Positions 32,001-43,212 of a stretch of 64,000 bases of DNA are shown here, one piece after another. Location: positions 248,001-312,000 of the forward strand of contig VNWV01000003.1 in NCBI GenBank assembly GCA_009801085.1, given 5' to 3'. The translations under genes and the position numbers were made by a program. Within the stretch, counting starts at the first letter, position 1, and every line of letters starts with the position of its first letter. Below the pieces are notes generated by a model. It saw only the letters and a program-made list of their open reading frames with translations. It made no database searches and had not been told where the DNA came from. Origin of the DNA: Lasiodiplodia sp. COLG20 (lineage: Eukaryota; Ascomycota; Dothideomycetes; Botryosphaeriales; Botryosphaeriaceae).

Positions 32001-34441
32001 GGCTTTGTTGAGCGCGGTAGACGTCGTCTTGTGCCTTGGGGGATGACCAGGGTTCGGTGGATTCCATGCTAGTACAATAGAAGCATCGGACTGCAAGCTC
32101 AGGCTGACGAGTAGTAACTGCGACCTCACCCCATTTCCGGACAAGGAAGGATTGCCGCTGCCAGTCGTGGGGGAAAAGAAGACAGGTGAGGAGGACAGCC
32201 TCGAGGTAGTATTTGCGAGCAACATACACCTCGACAGCTTCGTTCAACTCACCGAGGCCGAGAAGGATTGCAACTGCAGGATGGATGTCGCCCTTCTCCA
32301 TCAGCCTTTGCACAAACGCCTCTCCGACCTTTCTCTGCGAGTTCTGACCCATTGAGCACAGGGCGAGCAGCATCCAGTCGGAAGAGGTCATTGACTCGGA
32401 GCCAATCATCGAAGCCATCAAATCGGCCCCGTTGTCACCAAGCCATTTAGAAAGTAGGACACTACTAGCTGAACCTGACGAATGACGGCTCACTGATCGA
32501 ATTAGCTGCAGCTCGACAACTATGGGGTAACAAAACTTACACTCATCGCGAATTAACATTTCAATGTCATCCTCCCAGCCAAAAACCACGCTGAGCATTT
32601 GCTGCCTGAGCTCATCGGGACTCTTCGCCGCACCTGGCTGCGGCATCCTGAATGGAACATCGCTGAGCCTGGCTTTTGTGAAGGGGAAAAGATCCAGTTC
32701 CGAGGTATTCGTGCTCTCTTCTGGGCTCCGGAGCATTTCCTTGCGCAGCGAGGACGAGCCCCTTGAACGGTGTCTTGAAGATGCGAGAGAGGAGCCGGAA
32801 CGGATGGACATGCTTTCACGAGCCCTGTAAGAAGAGCCAGACCGCATGGAGGAACCAGACGAAAAGACGGTTCCGTCCGAGCTTTCAGAGGATCGAGAAG
32901 ACGGCTTGTCGTATCGGTAAAGATTTCTTCGTGATCCCCCGGACGAGCGAGAGCTCGTAGAACCGCGGCTCGACACCGGGCTGAGGGGTCCAACGCGATC
33001 CCGCCTCTCCTCCTCCAGCTGATCCATCTCTTGCGCGATCTTCTGCAGGGGCGACATGGCAGCGGCCCCTTCGCCTTCGCTGCTCTCGTCGAGATAGACG
33101 GGCAAAGCCGGAGGATGCTCGTGATGCTCGTGCTCAATTTCCTCTTCATGGTGATAGTGGTGCTTCTGCTGCTCCTTCTCTTCGATCGAATTCGGTGGCG
33201 AGGGGGGTGTATTCGCCGGCACGTGCTGGACATTGGCAACTATTACGGGGGTCTGATTCGGGTTGATGTCGTACTGCTGAACAGTGTGGTTGCGGCCCAG
33301 GGTGAACAGAACAGCACCGGGGCCAAAGTTGGCGATGGCGGTGACGCCTTCTATGGTCGGAATAATGTCGTACGTGACCTTTTTAGTTCTCACGTCCCAG
33401 GCGTAGGTGGCGCTGTCAGAAAGAATAAGCATCAGCACCAAGCTTCATAAGATTTGCATGCTACCGAGACAGGTCTTACCCTTCAGAGTACTGCACGATG
33501 CGTCCGTTTTTGGACCAGCCGAACCAGCACGGGCCAGATTCCCTGTTCTCGGACCGATTGAGAATCCGAATCACGCAGGGCGGGTCGCTACTCGGAGCTT
33601 TGGGCACGCTCCAGACGCGAAGATCGCCGTCGCACGTCTGGGTGGCGAGCATCTCCGACTTCTGCTTCGACGACGAGCCATGCCAGGCCAAGTTGATGAT
33701 GGGCGAGGGCTGCTTCGGGGTGGTGAGGGTGTGCAGGATGGTAAAAGTCGGTTGCAGCGTGACGATGAGGATGGAGCCATTCTGGTAGCTGTAGCCGCCG
33801 TTAGCGAACTAATCCTCCCGTAGGGACCGACCCGCAGGTCAGAGCTCCCGATCATACCCAATGGCAAAGGTGCGGCAGTCAGCGGCGGGCGCCAAGGCGG
33901 TGATGGGGTCGAAGATTGTGCGCGCGGAAATGTGTTCGGAGGTCGACGGCTCGAAGAGGATCACGTTGCCCTGCGAGTTGCCTGTTGGGCGTTAGCTAGG
34001 TAGCTGTGATGCGTCACAGGGTGTTTTACCGAACGCGACGTTGCCATTGCGCATGAATGTTGCAGCGTTGATCTGCTCGTAGGCGGCGAAGCGCGCGACC
34101 TCGTCCCCGGTGAGGAGGTCCCAAACAATGGCCGTGTTGCCGACGTCGTAGCTCACCACCAACCGCCCCGCCCCCCTCTCGCTCACATTGTCGACGGCAA
34201 TCCACGCCACGTCCTCGCGGTGCAGAGCCAGGCGGCGCTCAATGGCCAATGTGTCGTGGTGCAGGCAGAGGATGACATTCCGCTGGGCGTACAGGAAGAA
34301 GGAGGCGGTAGCGGCGCAGGGCTCGAACTCTTGGGCCTTGGGTGTTATGCTCGGCGCAGGCGGCGCGAAGGACGACTGCTCGTCACGCCGCGAGCTGCTG
34401 CGCGACGTCGAGCGGTGTCGTCGCAGCTGGCCGGCGGACAT
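29092..34441 (-). CDS. Very large WD40 / helical-repeat scaffold protein (Gemin5-like)
   Basis: Five exons (34441-34030, 33981-33858, 33788-33480, 33412-32541, 32492-29092) give about 1705 residues. Residues 1-360 form WD40 blades (for example NTAIVWDLLTGDEVARF, GDLRVWSVPK, SATYAWDVRTKKVTYD, LGRNHTVQQYD). A histidine- and Ser/Arg-rich linker follows. At about 540-720 there is a helical, TPR-like region (MLLALCSMGQNSQRKVGE, ILLGLGELNEAVEVYVARK, EAVLLTCLLFPHDWQ) of the kind that follows the propellers in Gemin5. The remaining 1000 residues are disordered, rich in Ser-Arg, Ser-Pro and poly-Pro. The fourth intron is only 48 bases and divisible by three, so the frame stays open through it. Gemin5 kinship is inference; the biological role is unknown. 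Confidence 0.75.
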
Positions 34442-37108
34442 GACTGCTGCTGCGGTGGCGAGCTCGGGTTAGCAGGTTGAGACGGGGGACCATCTAGCAG
34501 CGCGGTGGTGGAGAGGAGGGAGCGAAATGCCAGAAATAGAACAAGTCTTGGGGCTCGAGGGCGGCGGCGAGGCCTTGTATACCATGGTCGGGGAATTCCA
34601 GCACGTACCCTGTGGCTCGCACGCGTCTGTGACTGTGCTGTGTGTGGACGGACTTGCATGAGCCCGCTTGGTGCGGGCAGGTACGGCAGAGTGCGGCTTG
34701 CAGCTAGCTTGGGACAGAATAAGAGGGAGAAGCAGCACCGGGGTGGCAGGCCTGCAATGAACGGAAGTCGAATCAATCGCCGGCGCCTATCTGGCAGCCA
34801 CTCTCTCGTGACCGCACGACACCAGGGGTCTTCTTTAAAGAGAAGGCAAGGCGTCTAATAATCGCCTGCAAACTCTGCAACCAACACCATCTAGCGGTCG
34901 ACGGATGCGCTGGGGCGAGCGGCAACGGGGCGTAGCGTTGCTCCCGGGCCTCCCACTGGGCCGCATGAGAGGCGGTAACACGGTGATCCGGACGTGTTCC
35001 ACGCGCCGTGCCTCCAGTAATCCCATTCAATCCTGGGTCGTGTGTGCTGCGAAGACGCCAAGCCTGTGATTGTCGGCGGCTACACAGCCTATCAGCGTTT
35101 CCAAACACGTCCGCCCGCTGGCCGTCCACGCCTTTTTGGAGCTTGGGCCCCCCGCATCCCGGTTGCTTACCGCTAATTCGACGGCTTTGCTGCAGGCACG
35201 TCAAGCCATCAGGACCAGAGAGCCCACCGTTCACCCTCCGTCACGCCCTGGCCCCCAGCGTGAGGCTCGACAGATGGCGATTGTTATAATAATCCCGACG
35301 CCGCACGCGAAAGCTCCGGCGAGGCTTTCGCGCCTCTCGCGCCTCGCGCGCCGTGGCGCAGCGCTCACACGCAAGCAAGACAACATAACCAACGCTCCCG
35401 CCGCCGCCGCCCCGTTTTCGCTAGGAGAGTTGCACAGCGGTCGATCGTGCCTGCGCCGCACGTCTCCGTAATAACAATCCCAACCTCTCGCGTTGGGTTT
35501 TTCCCTCGTGCAGCTCCACCACCGCTCTTCCCAAGCCCACGGGCTGCGCGAGCCCGGCGAACAGGCTTCGCTTGCACCATGATCTGTCTTTTCTCGCTTC
35601 TCCATGTCCGCTGCCCACATTAAACCGTTTTCTTGCCGTCCACATGCTGCATGACGTGTGCTGCTGCTGCCCAGCGCCCAACGTAAACGCCCACGAGCGA
35701 GATGGAATAATGGAGCCTCGCCATTTTGCGGTGAGGAAGAGGTGCGCCAGAGCCGCCCGCCATCTCGCGCCCAGCCAGCCATGGTCGTGTGAATGGAGGC
35801 AGGCGAGGTGACTGGACCGCCAGCACGCTTTCATGCGAGCCGGGATCGTACCAATCGACTTGTTCCAATCCGCACCATGTCCGCTGCATTGCCAACTGGC
35901 CCCTCATATTGGTTGCAGCTCCGCCAGCAGCAGGTAATCAGGAACCCGGCCCTCCGATCGCCTCATCAGAGCTTCGTTTGGGATAGAGCGCAGCCGCTCC
36001 GAACGACTCATTCACGGGCACGAACCGGCTCAACCTTGTGGATCCTGCGTGTTGTGTGACTTGCAGCGAGGCCAAAGCGCGGCGCTGCGGTTGGGCAAGC
36101 GCCGCGCCGCGGGGAAGGGGAAAGGAGCGGCGGATTCTGTCATAGTCGGCCGCGAATGAGTCGCTCGGAGCATGGGGGCCGTCATCCCTATCGCATCATC
36201 ATCCTCACTATCACGAAGGAGCCGAACGATGCTGTTGCGAAGATTGTGTGTGATTTCATCTGCTTTGCATTTCACAGGGCGTTAAGCGCCCGGGCTAACA
36301 ACTACCCTGCCGCCACTCGTCCCGCTTCCCCTCGGAGCGCGGGTGGGCTGGCCAGACGGCTTCCTAATGCTTCTGGAACTCGCTCCACGCTATTGCAGAT
36401 GATAAAGATAGACATGTCGCTCCGAAATCCAGCTCCGGCTTCCTTGGTTCCTCCTGTCCAGGGCTCATCCCTTGATACTGCCACTTTAGGCGATGCTTAT
36501 GAACTAAAAAAGAAATAGAAAAGGGCTAACGCTGGCGGAGCGATCCAGATCGTCAGCTAAAGCCCGGGAGCCGCGTCCCGGGCCGGGATGACTGCGACGG
36601 GGGCTGGCCGTATCACAGCGGCAGCCTCGTCTTATGCAGTGCTGCCGGTGTGCGTGGCGCGTGGAGCGATGCGCGTCTCGCTGTGTGCGCGCATCGTGTC
36701 GCTGGATGGGAGGATGGATGGGGCAGCGCGCGCAGCGCGCCATGTGTCGGTGTGCGGTGCTGTCGCCGTGCAAGTGACGTCCGCGTCTGTGCTGATCACA
36801 ATCGTGTCGCGAATTGCACGCTTTCATCTAGGAGCGTGCAACCTCGGGCACGGCGGGCGTGGCGGCAGCTAGAGTCGTGGTACTACATGTTGCGAAATGA
36901 AGAATGGGGTATCGGTTGGGGTATCGTAAAAAATCGGAAAACGCTCCGGAAATGTCAAGACCGAGATGTGGGATAAAGAATCATCCTGCGACTGAGTCAG
37001 CCTTGCTCGGGTTTTGATGTCCTCGGATCGTGGGCCCTAGGGCCGGCGACCCGGATCGGGAAATGAGTCGCTTACCTTAAATATCGATGATGTGAGAATA
37101 CCGTCCGT
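34442..37108. other. 2.7-kb gene-poor stretch
   Basis: GC-rich with several overlapping frames on both strands, none with recognisable motifs or consistent splice support. It includes the upstream region of the large WD40 gene. Nothing further could be called. Confidence 0.4.
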
Positions 37109-37537
37109 TCACTCGGCCGGCTTTTCAGGCGACTCGCTGATGGGGCTCATCGGCTTGGACGGGCGCCTTTGCTTCTTGGTGCTCGGCTGCCTGGACTTCT
37201 TGGGGGTGGCGTAGAGCGGCAGGAGGGGCTGTGCGACCTGCGGCATCTGCGGAATCCGGGGCGGCGCGGGCGCCTCCTCGAGGAAGGGAGAGCCACCAAG
37301 CAGGTCGTCGCCGAAGAGATCCTCGTCGCTGATATAGGAGCTGGGGGTGTTGTTGCGATACACGCCCGAGCCGAAGCTGTTGCCGGTCGGCCAGCTGGGA
37401 TAGGCGCACGAGTAGCCGGCCGGAGACGAGCCCGAGATGTCCCGAGGCGAGCTCGAGAACGCGGAGCTGGATGTGGAAGCCATGGAGAAAGTGGAGCGAG
37501 GAGAAGAGGATGCGGAGCTGCTGGGCGTGATATTCAT
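37109..37537 (-). CDS. Small Ser/Pro-rich protein with SYISDEDLF motif, unknown
   Basis: A single-exon frame of 142 residues. The N-terminal 40 residues are almost all Ser, Thr, Ala and Pro. A compact core follows: AGYSCAYPSWP, a spacer, then SSYISDEDLFGDDLLG, which resembles short acidic-aromatic motifs I associate with conserved, uncharacterised fungal proteins. After a proline-rich stretch the C-terminus is basic (TPKKSRQPSTKKQRRPSKP), possibly a nuclear localisation signal. There is no membrane segment or signal peptide. A TATA-like GATATAATAG lies about 190 bases upstream on the same strand. Third-position GC is high, as in neighbouring genes. Function is not known. Confidence 0.6.
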   Translation of the reverse strand: MNITPSSSASSSPRSTFSMASTSSSAFSSSPRDISGSSPAGYSCAYPSWPTGNSFGSGVYRNNTPSSYISDEDLFGDDLLGGSPFLEEAPAPPRIPQMPQVAQPLLPLYATPKKSRQPSTKKQRRPSKPMSPISESPEKPAE

Positions 37538-38530
37538 AATGTCGTTAGGCGGCGGTGGTTGCAGCGAGGCTGTTGCGACAAGCAGGCGGGTGATGGGCGG
37601 AAGCGACCAATATAGTTGTGTGGTAGGTGCGCGCGTGGACGAGTGGTCAAAGGCCGCGTGAATGTGATATCGGCTGGCGTTTGGGTGTGAATCAAATCAT
37701 GGGGAAGAGGCGCGTGCATCTATTATATCAACGAGCAACAAACACGGCGGAGCACCCACCCTGGCTCGGTAACCGGGGCTGTGTGGCGTCCCTAGTAAAT
37801 TTTACCATCGGTCCAGGGAGCGATGTGCTGCGTTAGTTGTTGGTCGAAGCTTCACCGCTCCGGCCCCGTGGCCAACGCTTTTCAGGTCAAAGCTTTCACC
37901 GCCCCGACAATCCGCGGCTGAGGCTCCCAGATGACTCCAGTTGGCCGCGGGAATGACTCCTCAGCTGCCTTGACACGTCTCACCATCACTCAGCATCAGC
38001 AAGCAGGCTTCGCACGCTGGCAGTGCTGTCACAGCGGCTGCTGGTTTCCTGCTAGCCTCCTGCCGACTTGCACATGCTGCCAGCAAGGCGACCAAGCACC
38101 AGTGGATCCCGGCGCTATTGTGGGTGGGGGTCCGTCAACGATGACGCTGTATACAAGATCTCATCTCGGGCGCGTCCGGGTGGGCGTTTTTTGCGCCGGC
38201 CTAGCTGCCTGTCAACCGCGGGCAAATGGCATAGATTTCCCGTCCCTTTGACCTGAGACGCCGCTCCGTACTAGCTTCGCCGCGGCGTGGATTCCGGCTA
38301 TTCCATACGTGCGCAACGCCCACGCCCTGCAGGGCAAATCGCCCCGGACCATCCACTATCTACGACCCTGAGCGCTCGAGCGCTCGGTGCGTTAATCCCA
38401 CCCTGCAGCGGGGAGGTGGTCGCACGCCGGGCCCGCCGATGGCAACTGTTGCGCGTTACAAGCATGACGAGCTGCGGAGAAAATATGGATACGGTGGTGC
38501 TCGCTGCCTTCTAACAGGCGGCACTCGCGT
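37538..38530. other. Upstream region of the small protein; no gene seen
   Basis: About 1 kb of GC-rich sequence without convincing frames. It probably includes the promoter of the small protein gene (minus strand), with a TATA-like element near 37720-37730. Confidence 0.4.
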
Positions 38531-38800
38531 TTGATCGCTGCGATCAGCCGCGTATTGGTGTCGCGCAAGTGTTCCCGTGAAGGCACCAGATGAGGCACAC
38601 CTCTCGTCGAATATTGCCAAAACCACGACGGACTAGCTGCCGCACTTCTCTCCCGCGCGGAGCGAGCGGTGCCGCACGGCCTGACGGGGAGATCCATGCC
38701 GCCGGCGGATGACCGCCGCCCAGCCCGGCGGGCACAGCGAAATGTCACACAGGCCATGCCTGGGCTTAACTTCGGGTTACGCTGACATTCAGCTACGACT
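38531..38800 (-). repeat. Dispersed repeat (copy 2), less mutated, inverted relative to copy 1
   Basis: The reverse complement aligns end to end with 66-337. This copy is GC-rich and keeps C or G at most positions where copy 1 has T or A, so it is nearer the ancestral sequence. On the minus strand one frame runs through the right half (STRGVPHLVPSREHLRDTN), also readable in copy 1 with Asp-to-Asn from a single transition. I cannot name the element. The two copies are about 38 kb apart. Confidence 0.75.
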
Positions 38801-40666
38801 GGTTGGAGGGCGCACCGCTCAAACCGCCGTCGGTCCTTTCTAACCTTCGGCGCCCTAGCTCCTTGTTGATGATGCAGAGAATGAGTTTCAAAACACGTGG
38901 CGACCACGAGCTACGGCCATCGTTCCGCGGCCGCCTCTTCACGTCAAATCATTCTAGAAGAGCTAGAAGAAGTTTATTCTGCCTGGCGCGCCTGCCGAAG
39001 GGTCTGCTGCATCCGTCGCCTGCCATGGTGCGGCGGTGTAGTCTGTAGCGCTTCGCATACCGCGCCTGGGACCGCAAAAGGCAGCAGGATGTCCCCGTCC
39101 GCGCATCCTTGCGCGCACGTTGAAGCTGATCAGCAAGGCGGTCGGCTAGGTAGTCGCCCCTAACCGACCGTCTTCGAGAACTTCGTCCTTTTCGTATCCA
39201 CCCTCTGGCTCGGAACGGCACCTTCAGCGGAGATGAATATCAACAGTGATCCACATGTGCCGTCATCTGAATCCACTTAGCGCAGAGCACTCCCCCCTGC
39301 AGTTTAAAACCGCGAATCATGTTTTGTACTTCCGAGTTCTACAACACCAATGCTTCAGTGCTTTCTGCAGGCGTGTAGATCTGTAAGGAGCAGAAATAAC
39401 GCACCGGTCAGCCTCCTATGAGCCTCCCTTTTTTCTGACAGCTTGGGAGACCCTGATCAGCCCCGGGTAGCCGTGGCACTAGGGTTCCTGTTATAGCGCT
39501 GACAAGCGAAAATCCGACGGCATCCCGGCCGGTGGGGATTTTACGGGTACACCAGCCACACACACCCTGCGCCCTTTTCTCGGACCTTTATGATGACATC
39601 ATCTCCGCTGGGAATATCTCTCCCCAACTGGCATTCCCGTTGTCCCTTGCGTGGAGACAACACTTGCAAAAAACTACCGCATTTTCCGGGGGATGCGCGC
39701 GTGGTCGGCCTGACAGATAACCGGTTGACGTCTTCCTTGTGGCCGAGGAGGCGCTTCTGGCGGCTGCGCTGTTGTGCCTATCTCCACAAGGTGGATGGAT
39801 ATGTCCGGGGTGGACGAAGAACGACGAATGAAGTGTTGGCAAAGACGAGAGTTTCAGACCTCATCAACTCCTCTCCGACCGTGTTGCGACATTTTTACCG
39901 AGCCAACCTCCGCACGTTAGGCACGCGAGAGAAGGGCCGAGCACGAGAGGAACCCCATGAAAAAACATGCTTTTTGTCTGACACTCTTCATCAACCCCGC
40001 ACCATCATTCTGACCAGCTCTTTTCACGAGTGCATCCTATCGCCACCTTCTCTTTTCGCACTTGGGGCCGTGGCTTCACTGTGGCGACCACGCGTCAGAC
40101 AAGACTTAAACGTTCACGTCATCCTTTGTACCCTCATCCACGGTCCGCGAGCAATCTCACACGAATTTTCAAGCCAGATTCACATTTTAGACGTTCGAAT
40201 ATGTCTTAAAACGTAAGCGTGCTGTCTATTTTCGTCGTTTCTCGGGGGTGTTCGTTTCGACGAGGTTGCAGAAGAACGTCGTACCCAGGCCAACGACCTA
40301 TTCTTGTAGAATGAGCCAGGACGCTGTGGCGGTCAGAGAAGCAATCCTGACGCCATCACCGTTTTCACATGCTAGCCTCATTACTCGCGTAGTTTTCGAA
40401 ACGGCCGGGCACGGCTACCTGTACCCACCTGTTTTGCCGTTGTTTCTCCCATCATTAACCGAAAACAGGCCAGTAAGCGTATCGTGCGATGGACAACATG
40501 CGACGGCCCCTTACTTATGCGTAAGCACGCCCCATCATGCGCGACTGCACGTTCACTAGGGCCGTGTTTGCTCTGCATGAACAATGTTTAGAACATGTTT
40601 CTCTGCTGAGAGACTCCTTTATTCTCTACATACCAAGGGAGAACAAGAGCTTGGAGGAGACGACGA
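38801..40666. other. Gene-poor stretch downstream of METTL4-like gene
   Basis: About 1.9 kb with no convincing gene. It becomes AT-richer toward 40.6 kb, where the METTL4-like 3' region lies. Confidence 0.4.
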
Positions 40667-42193
40667 CTAATGCAGGGACGAGAACTTCCGTTTCTGACCA
40701 GCCATCCCTGCAACAGCCGCCATCTCCTCCTCCCTCTTGTCCTCCCTTGAGGCATTCAAGTGCTCCTCTGCGGACCACTTCTCCACGCCCTCCATCTTCT
40801 CCCCCTCCGAGACCCAATACCTGGAATAGTTGAGTTTTGTGGCTTCGTTTCCCCAAACAAGCCATCCTGAGATACAGACCCTCCCGAACACCTCAAGAGC
40901 AGAGTACTGCCCTTCGGACTTCCGCCAGATCTTCTCAATGATCGGCTTCAGGCACGGCTTCCTCGAGTGAGTGTCTGGTACGGCGGCAATCACGCGCTTG
41001 TTGACATGCCAGTTGCCAACTGGCGGCCAGTAGGTGTTGCGCTTGTCCGGAGCCTGACCAATTAGGAAGCATTCCCAAGGCTTGCGCCAGGTGCTGTCCA
41101 AGTCTATCACTGGCGTTCCATCTACCGTCGTCTTGATCCAGATCCACTCCTCGACAAAAGCAACACCCCATCTGGCAAAGAGACCGTCGGGACCGAGGAC
41201 ATAGTCGCGGACTTTCTGGTTGTTGGTGACCCACACTCCAATAAATCCTCCAGGAGCAATCCGCATATCGAGGTCCATCCTATTGAACATGTTGTCCATT
41301 TGCCAGATCCTTTGAAACACTTGGTAGTAAGAAGAATCCTGCGCAGAGGAGTTGGGCCACGGCGGGTCCATGACAATGAAGTCAAATTGTTTCGGATGGT
41401 CGTACTTGACATGCATGTACTGGACAGCATTGTCAAGATCCTTGCCACGCGTGCAGTCTCCAAGAATAAAGCCAGCGTCCGGTGGGATATGGAAATGCTG
41501 ATTCTTGTTATACTCTGGCCTTTCGTCTCCGTAAGCCTGCGTCCGGCCCATGGCCCTTTTCTGGTCGGCGGCCGCATTATCGGGCACGTATGAGAGTGTC
41601 AGCATGTTATCGTTGGGATTGTAGAAGAAGCGGCTGAAGTTTTCAGGGAATGTCGGCTTCTTATCATGAAGATCTTGGCTCTCCGCGGTCCGGGTGTGAG
41701 GGTATCCTTGCACCAGCAACCCCAGCAATTGCCATGGGATCTTGAGCGTTGTGACTCGATCAGTAGCATCTGTGTCAGAATCATGTGCAGAATCGCGTAC
41801 CGTATGGCCCTTCTCACCATTGGGGTCGTGCTCCTGCTGCTCCATGCGTTGCTTATAGAATGATTTCGTAGTGTAGTAGCGGTCCTCGCACCAGAGCTTG
41901 GTGTCCAGAGCGGTCTTGATTTGGCTGAGAGCGTCCACAACGTAGGGTCGAATCTCGTCGTAGACCAACTTCAGCCTTGGGTCTGTTTGATTCTCCATAT
42001 TCTTCCTGGCCTTTTCGGTCTTGGCTACTGGTTGGTTGTCATAGGGCTTGATCTGTGGCTTCATCGAAATTGGATATGAAGTAACACGCTGAAGTTTCAG
42101 GACCTGCGCGGCGGCAATCGATTCCGGAATGTCGACCAGAAAGACCGTGAGGTCCTTGTTCTTCCAGGTAATGCCGTACATGGTTCCGAGCAC
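40667..42193 (-). CDS. MT-A70 methyltransferase of the METTL4 type
   Basis: A single-exon frame of 508 residues. The catalytic motif DPPW is at 276-279 in FIVMDPPWPNSS, preceded by the cofactor-side FILGDCTRG and followed by APGGFIGVWVTNNQKV and WGVAFVEEWIWIKTT. The C-terminal HSRKP...LEVFGR...GWLVWGNEATK matches the METTL4 branch rather than METTL3/Ime4 or METTL14/Kar4. METTL4 enzymes methylate adenine N6 in U2 snRNA or in cap-adjacent Am, and DNA 6mA has also been claimed. The first 250 residues are poorly conserved, helical and charged. An alternative start is the ATG at 42181. It is divergent from the LEU5 carrier. The substrate in this fungus is unknown. Confidence 0.88.
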   Translation of the reverse strand: MLGTMYGITWKNKDLTVFLVDIPESIAAAQVLKLQRVTSYPISMKPQIKPYDNQPVAKTEKARKNMENQTDPRLKLVYDEIRPYVVDALSQIKTALDTKLWCEDRYYTTKSFYKQRMEQQEHDPNGEKGHTVRDSAHDSDTDATDRVTTLKIPWQLLGLLVQGYPHTRTAESQDLHDKKPTFPENFSRFFYNPNDNMLTLSYVPDNAAADQKRAMGRTQAYGDERPEYNKNQHFHIPPDAGFILGDCTRGKDLDNAVQYMHVKYDHPKQFDFIVMDPPWPNSSAQDSSYYQVFQRIWQMDNMFNRMDLDMRIAPGGFIGVWVTNNQKVRDYVLGPDGLFARWGVAFVEEWIWIKTTVDGTPVIDLDSTWRKPWECFLIGQAPDKRNTYWPPVGNWHVNKRVIAAVPDTHSRKPCLKPIIEKIWRKSEGQYSALEVFGRVCISGWLVWGNEATKLNYSRYWVSEGEKMEGVEKWSAEEHLNASREDKREEEMAAVAGMAGQKRKFSSLH

Positions 42194-43212
42194 TAGATCT
42201 TGGCGTTCGCGACCGGCGCGATGAATGTACGGCGGATGTACCTTGACGACAATGAAAGAGGGGGGTGGTGCTAAGCGTGACGGTCACTGGGCGACTGGAG
42301 TCGCGCGAACGCGTCGCGGTGAGGTGCGAGGCGAGAAAGAAGAGCAGCGTAGAGTAAGGAAGAACTGTGACCGCCGACGCGATAGCTGGCAGGCTGGCAG
42401 CAGCTGCCGAAGCCAGCGCTTCCGGTCCGACGATGTTGTTGCGAGAAAGAAGAGTTTGTAAGCACAGGAAGAAGAAAGAGAGATGTGGTGACGAAGATCT
42501 TGGAAAGTTGTGAAAGGGTCTGTCTCGTGGAGGAAGACGCGTTGTCATGGCACCGCGCAGCCTTAGCACTACAATGCAACACCTAGAAAGCAAAACCGGC
42601 ACCCATGCTCCGAGCTCCGATCGCCTCAGTGCAAGCAGCGGCTGCCAGGAGCACACCGACTTGCTAAAAAGAGAAAGGGAAAAATTCCCTTGGCCAAACT
42701 TCGCTGCAGCACAGCGCAGCAAGACGCATTTATAAGTGCCGCAGTTGCACGGTTCGCTCGCTGGACCTCTCGCCGCCGGCTACGCGCAGCGCTCCGCGCA
42801 CAAGCTAGACCGCAATGTTGGAGGCCGCAAAAAAGTTGATCAGGCTCAAGCCGCACATGAGGTGCATGTAGTGTTGAAGTTTTCGGCACGCGCGCGAGCT
42901 TGGACGCTGCAGGGGGCGGCTAGGGGCGGCTGGAGGGGCACCCGGAGTCGGGTCGGGGACGGATCTGGGCTCCGCAGACCGAGGTCTAATGACGAACGCT
43001 GCAATACCGCTGACCTGCCAGCCCACGACATTGCCTCGAACAAAGTCGCCCTCCTCAACCGCTCCCCACCCTTTCCCCCGCATTCGCAAAGTGTGCGCGG
43101 AGACCCTGATCGGATGCCAGAGCGCATCTTGCGCGGCCATGAAGAGCAGAATAATCCTATCCAACCCAGCCAACCCGATTTCGCCCACACCATACATTCC
43201 CAACGGCCAGCG
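42194..43212. promoter_or_regulatory. Divergent region between METTL4-like gene and LEU5
   Basis: A 1-kb spacer between start codons with no recognised gene. An in-frame upstream ATG for LEU5 at 43114 would add 33 residues, so part of this may be coding or leader sequence. Confidence 0.4.
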
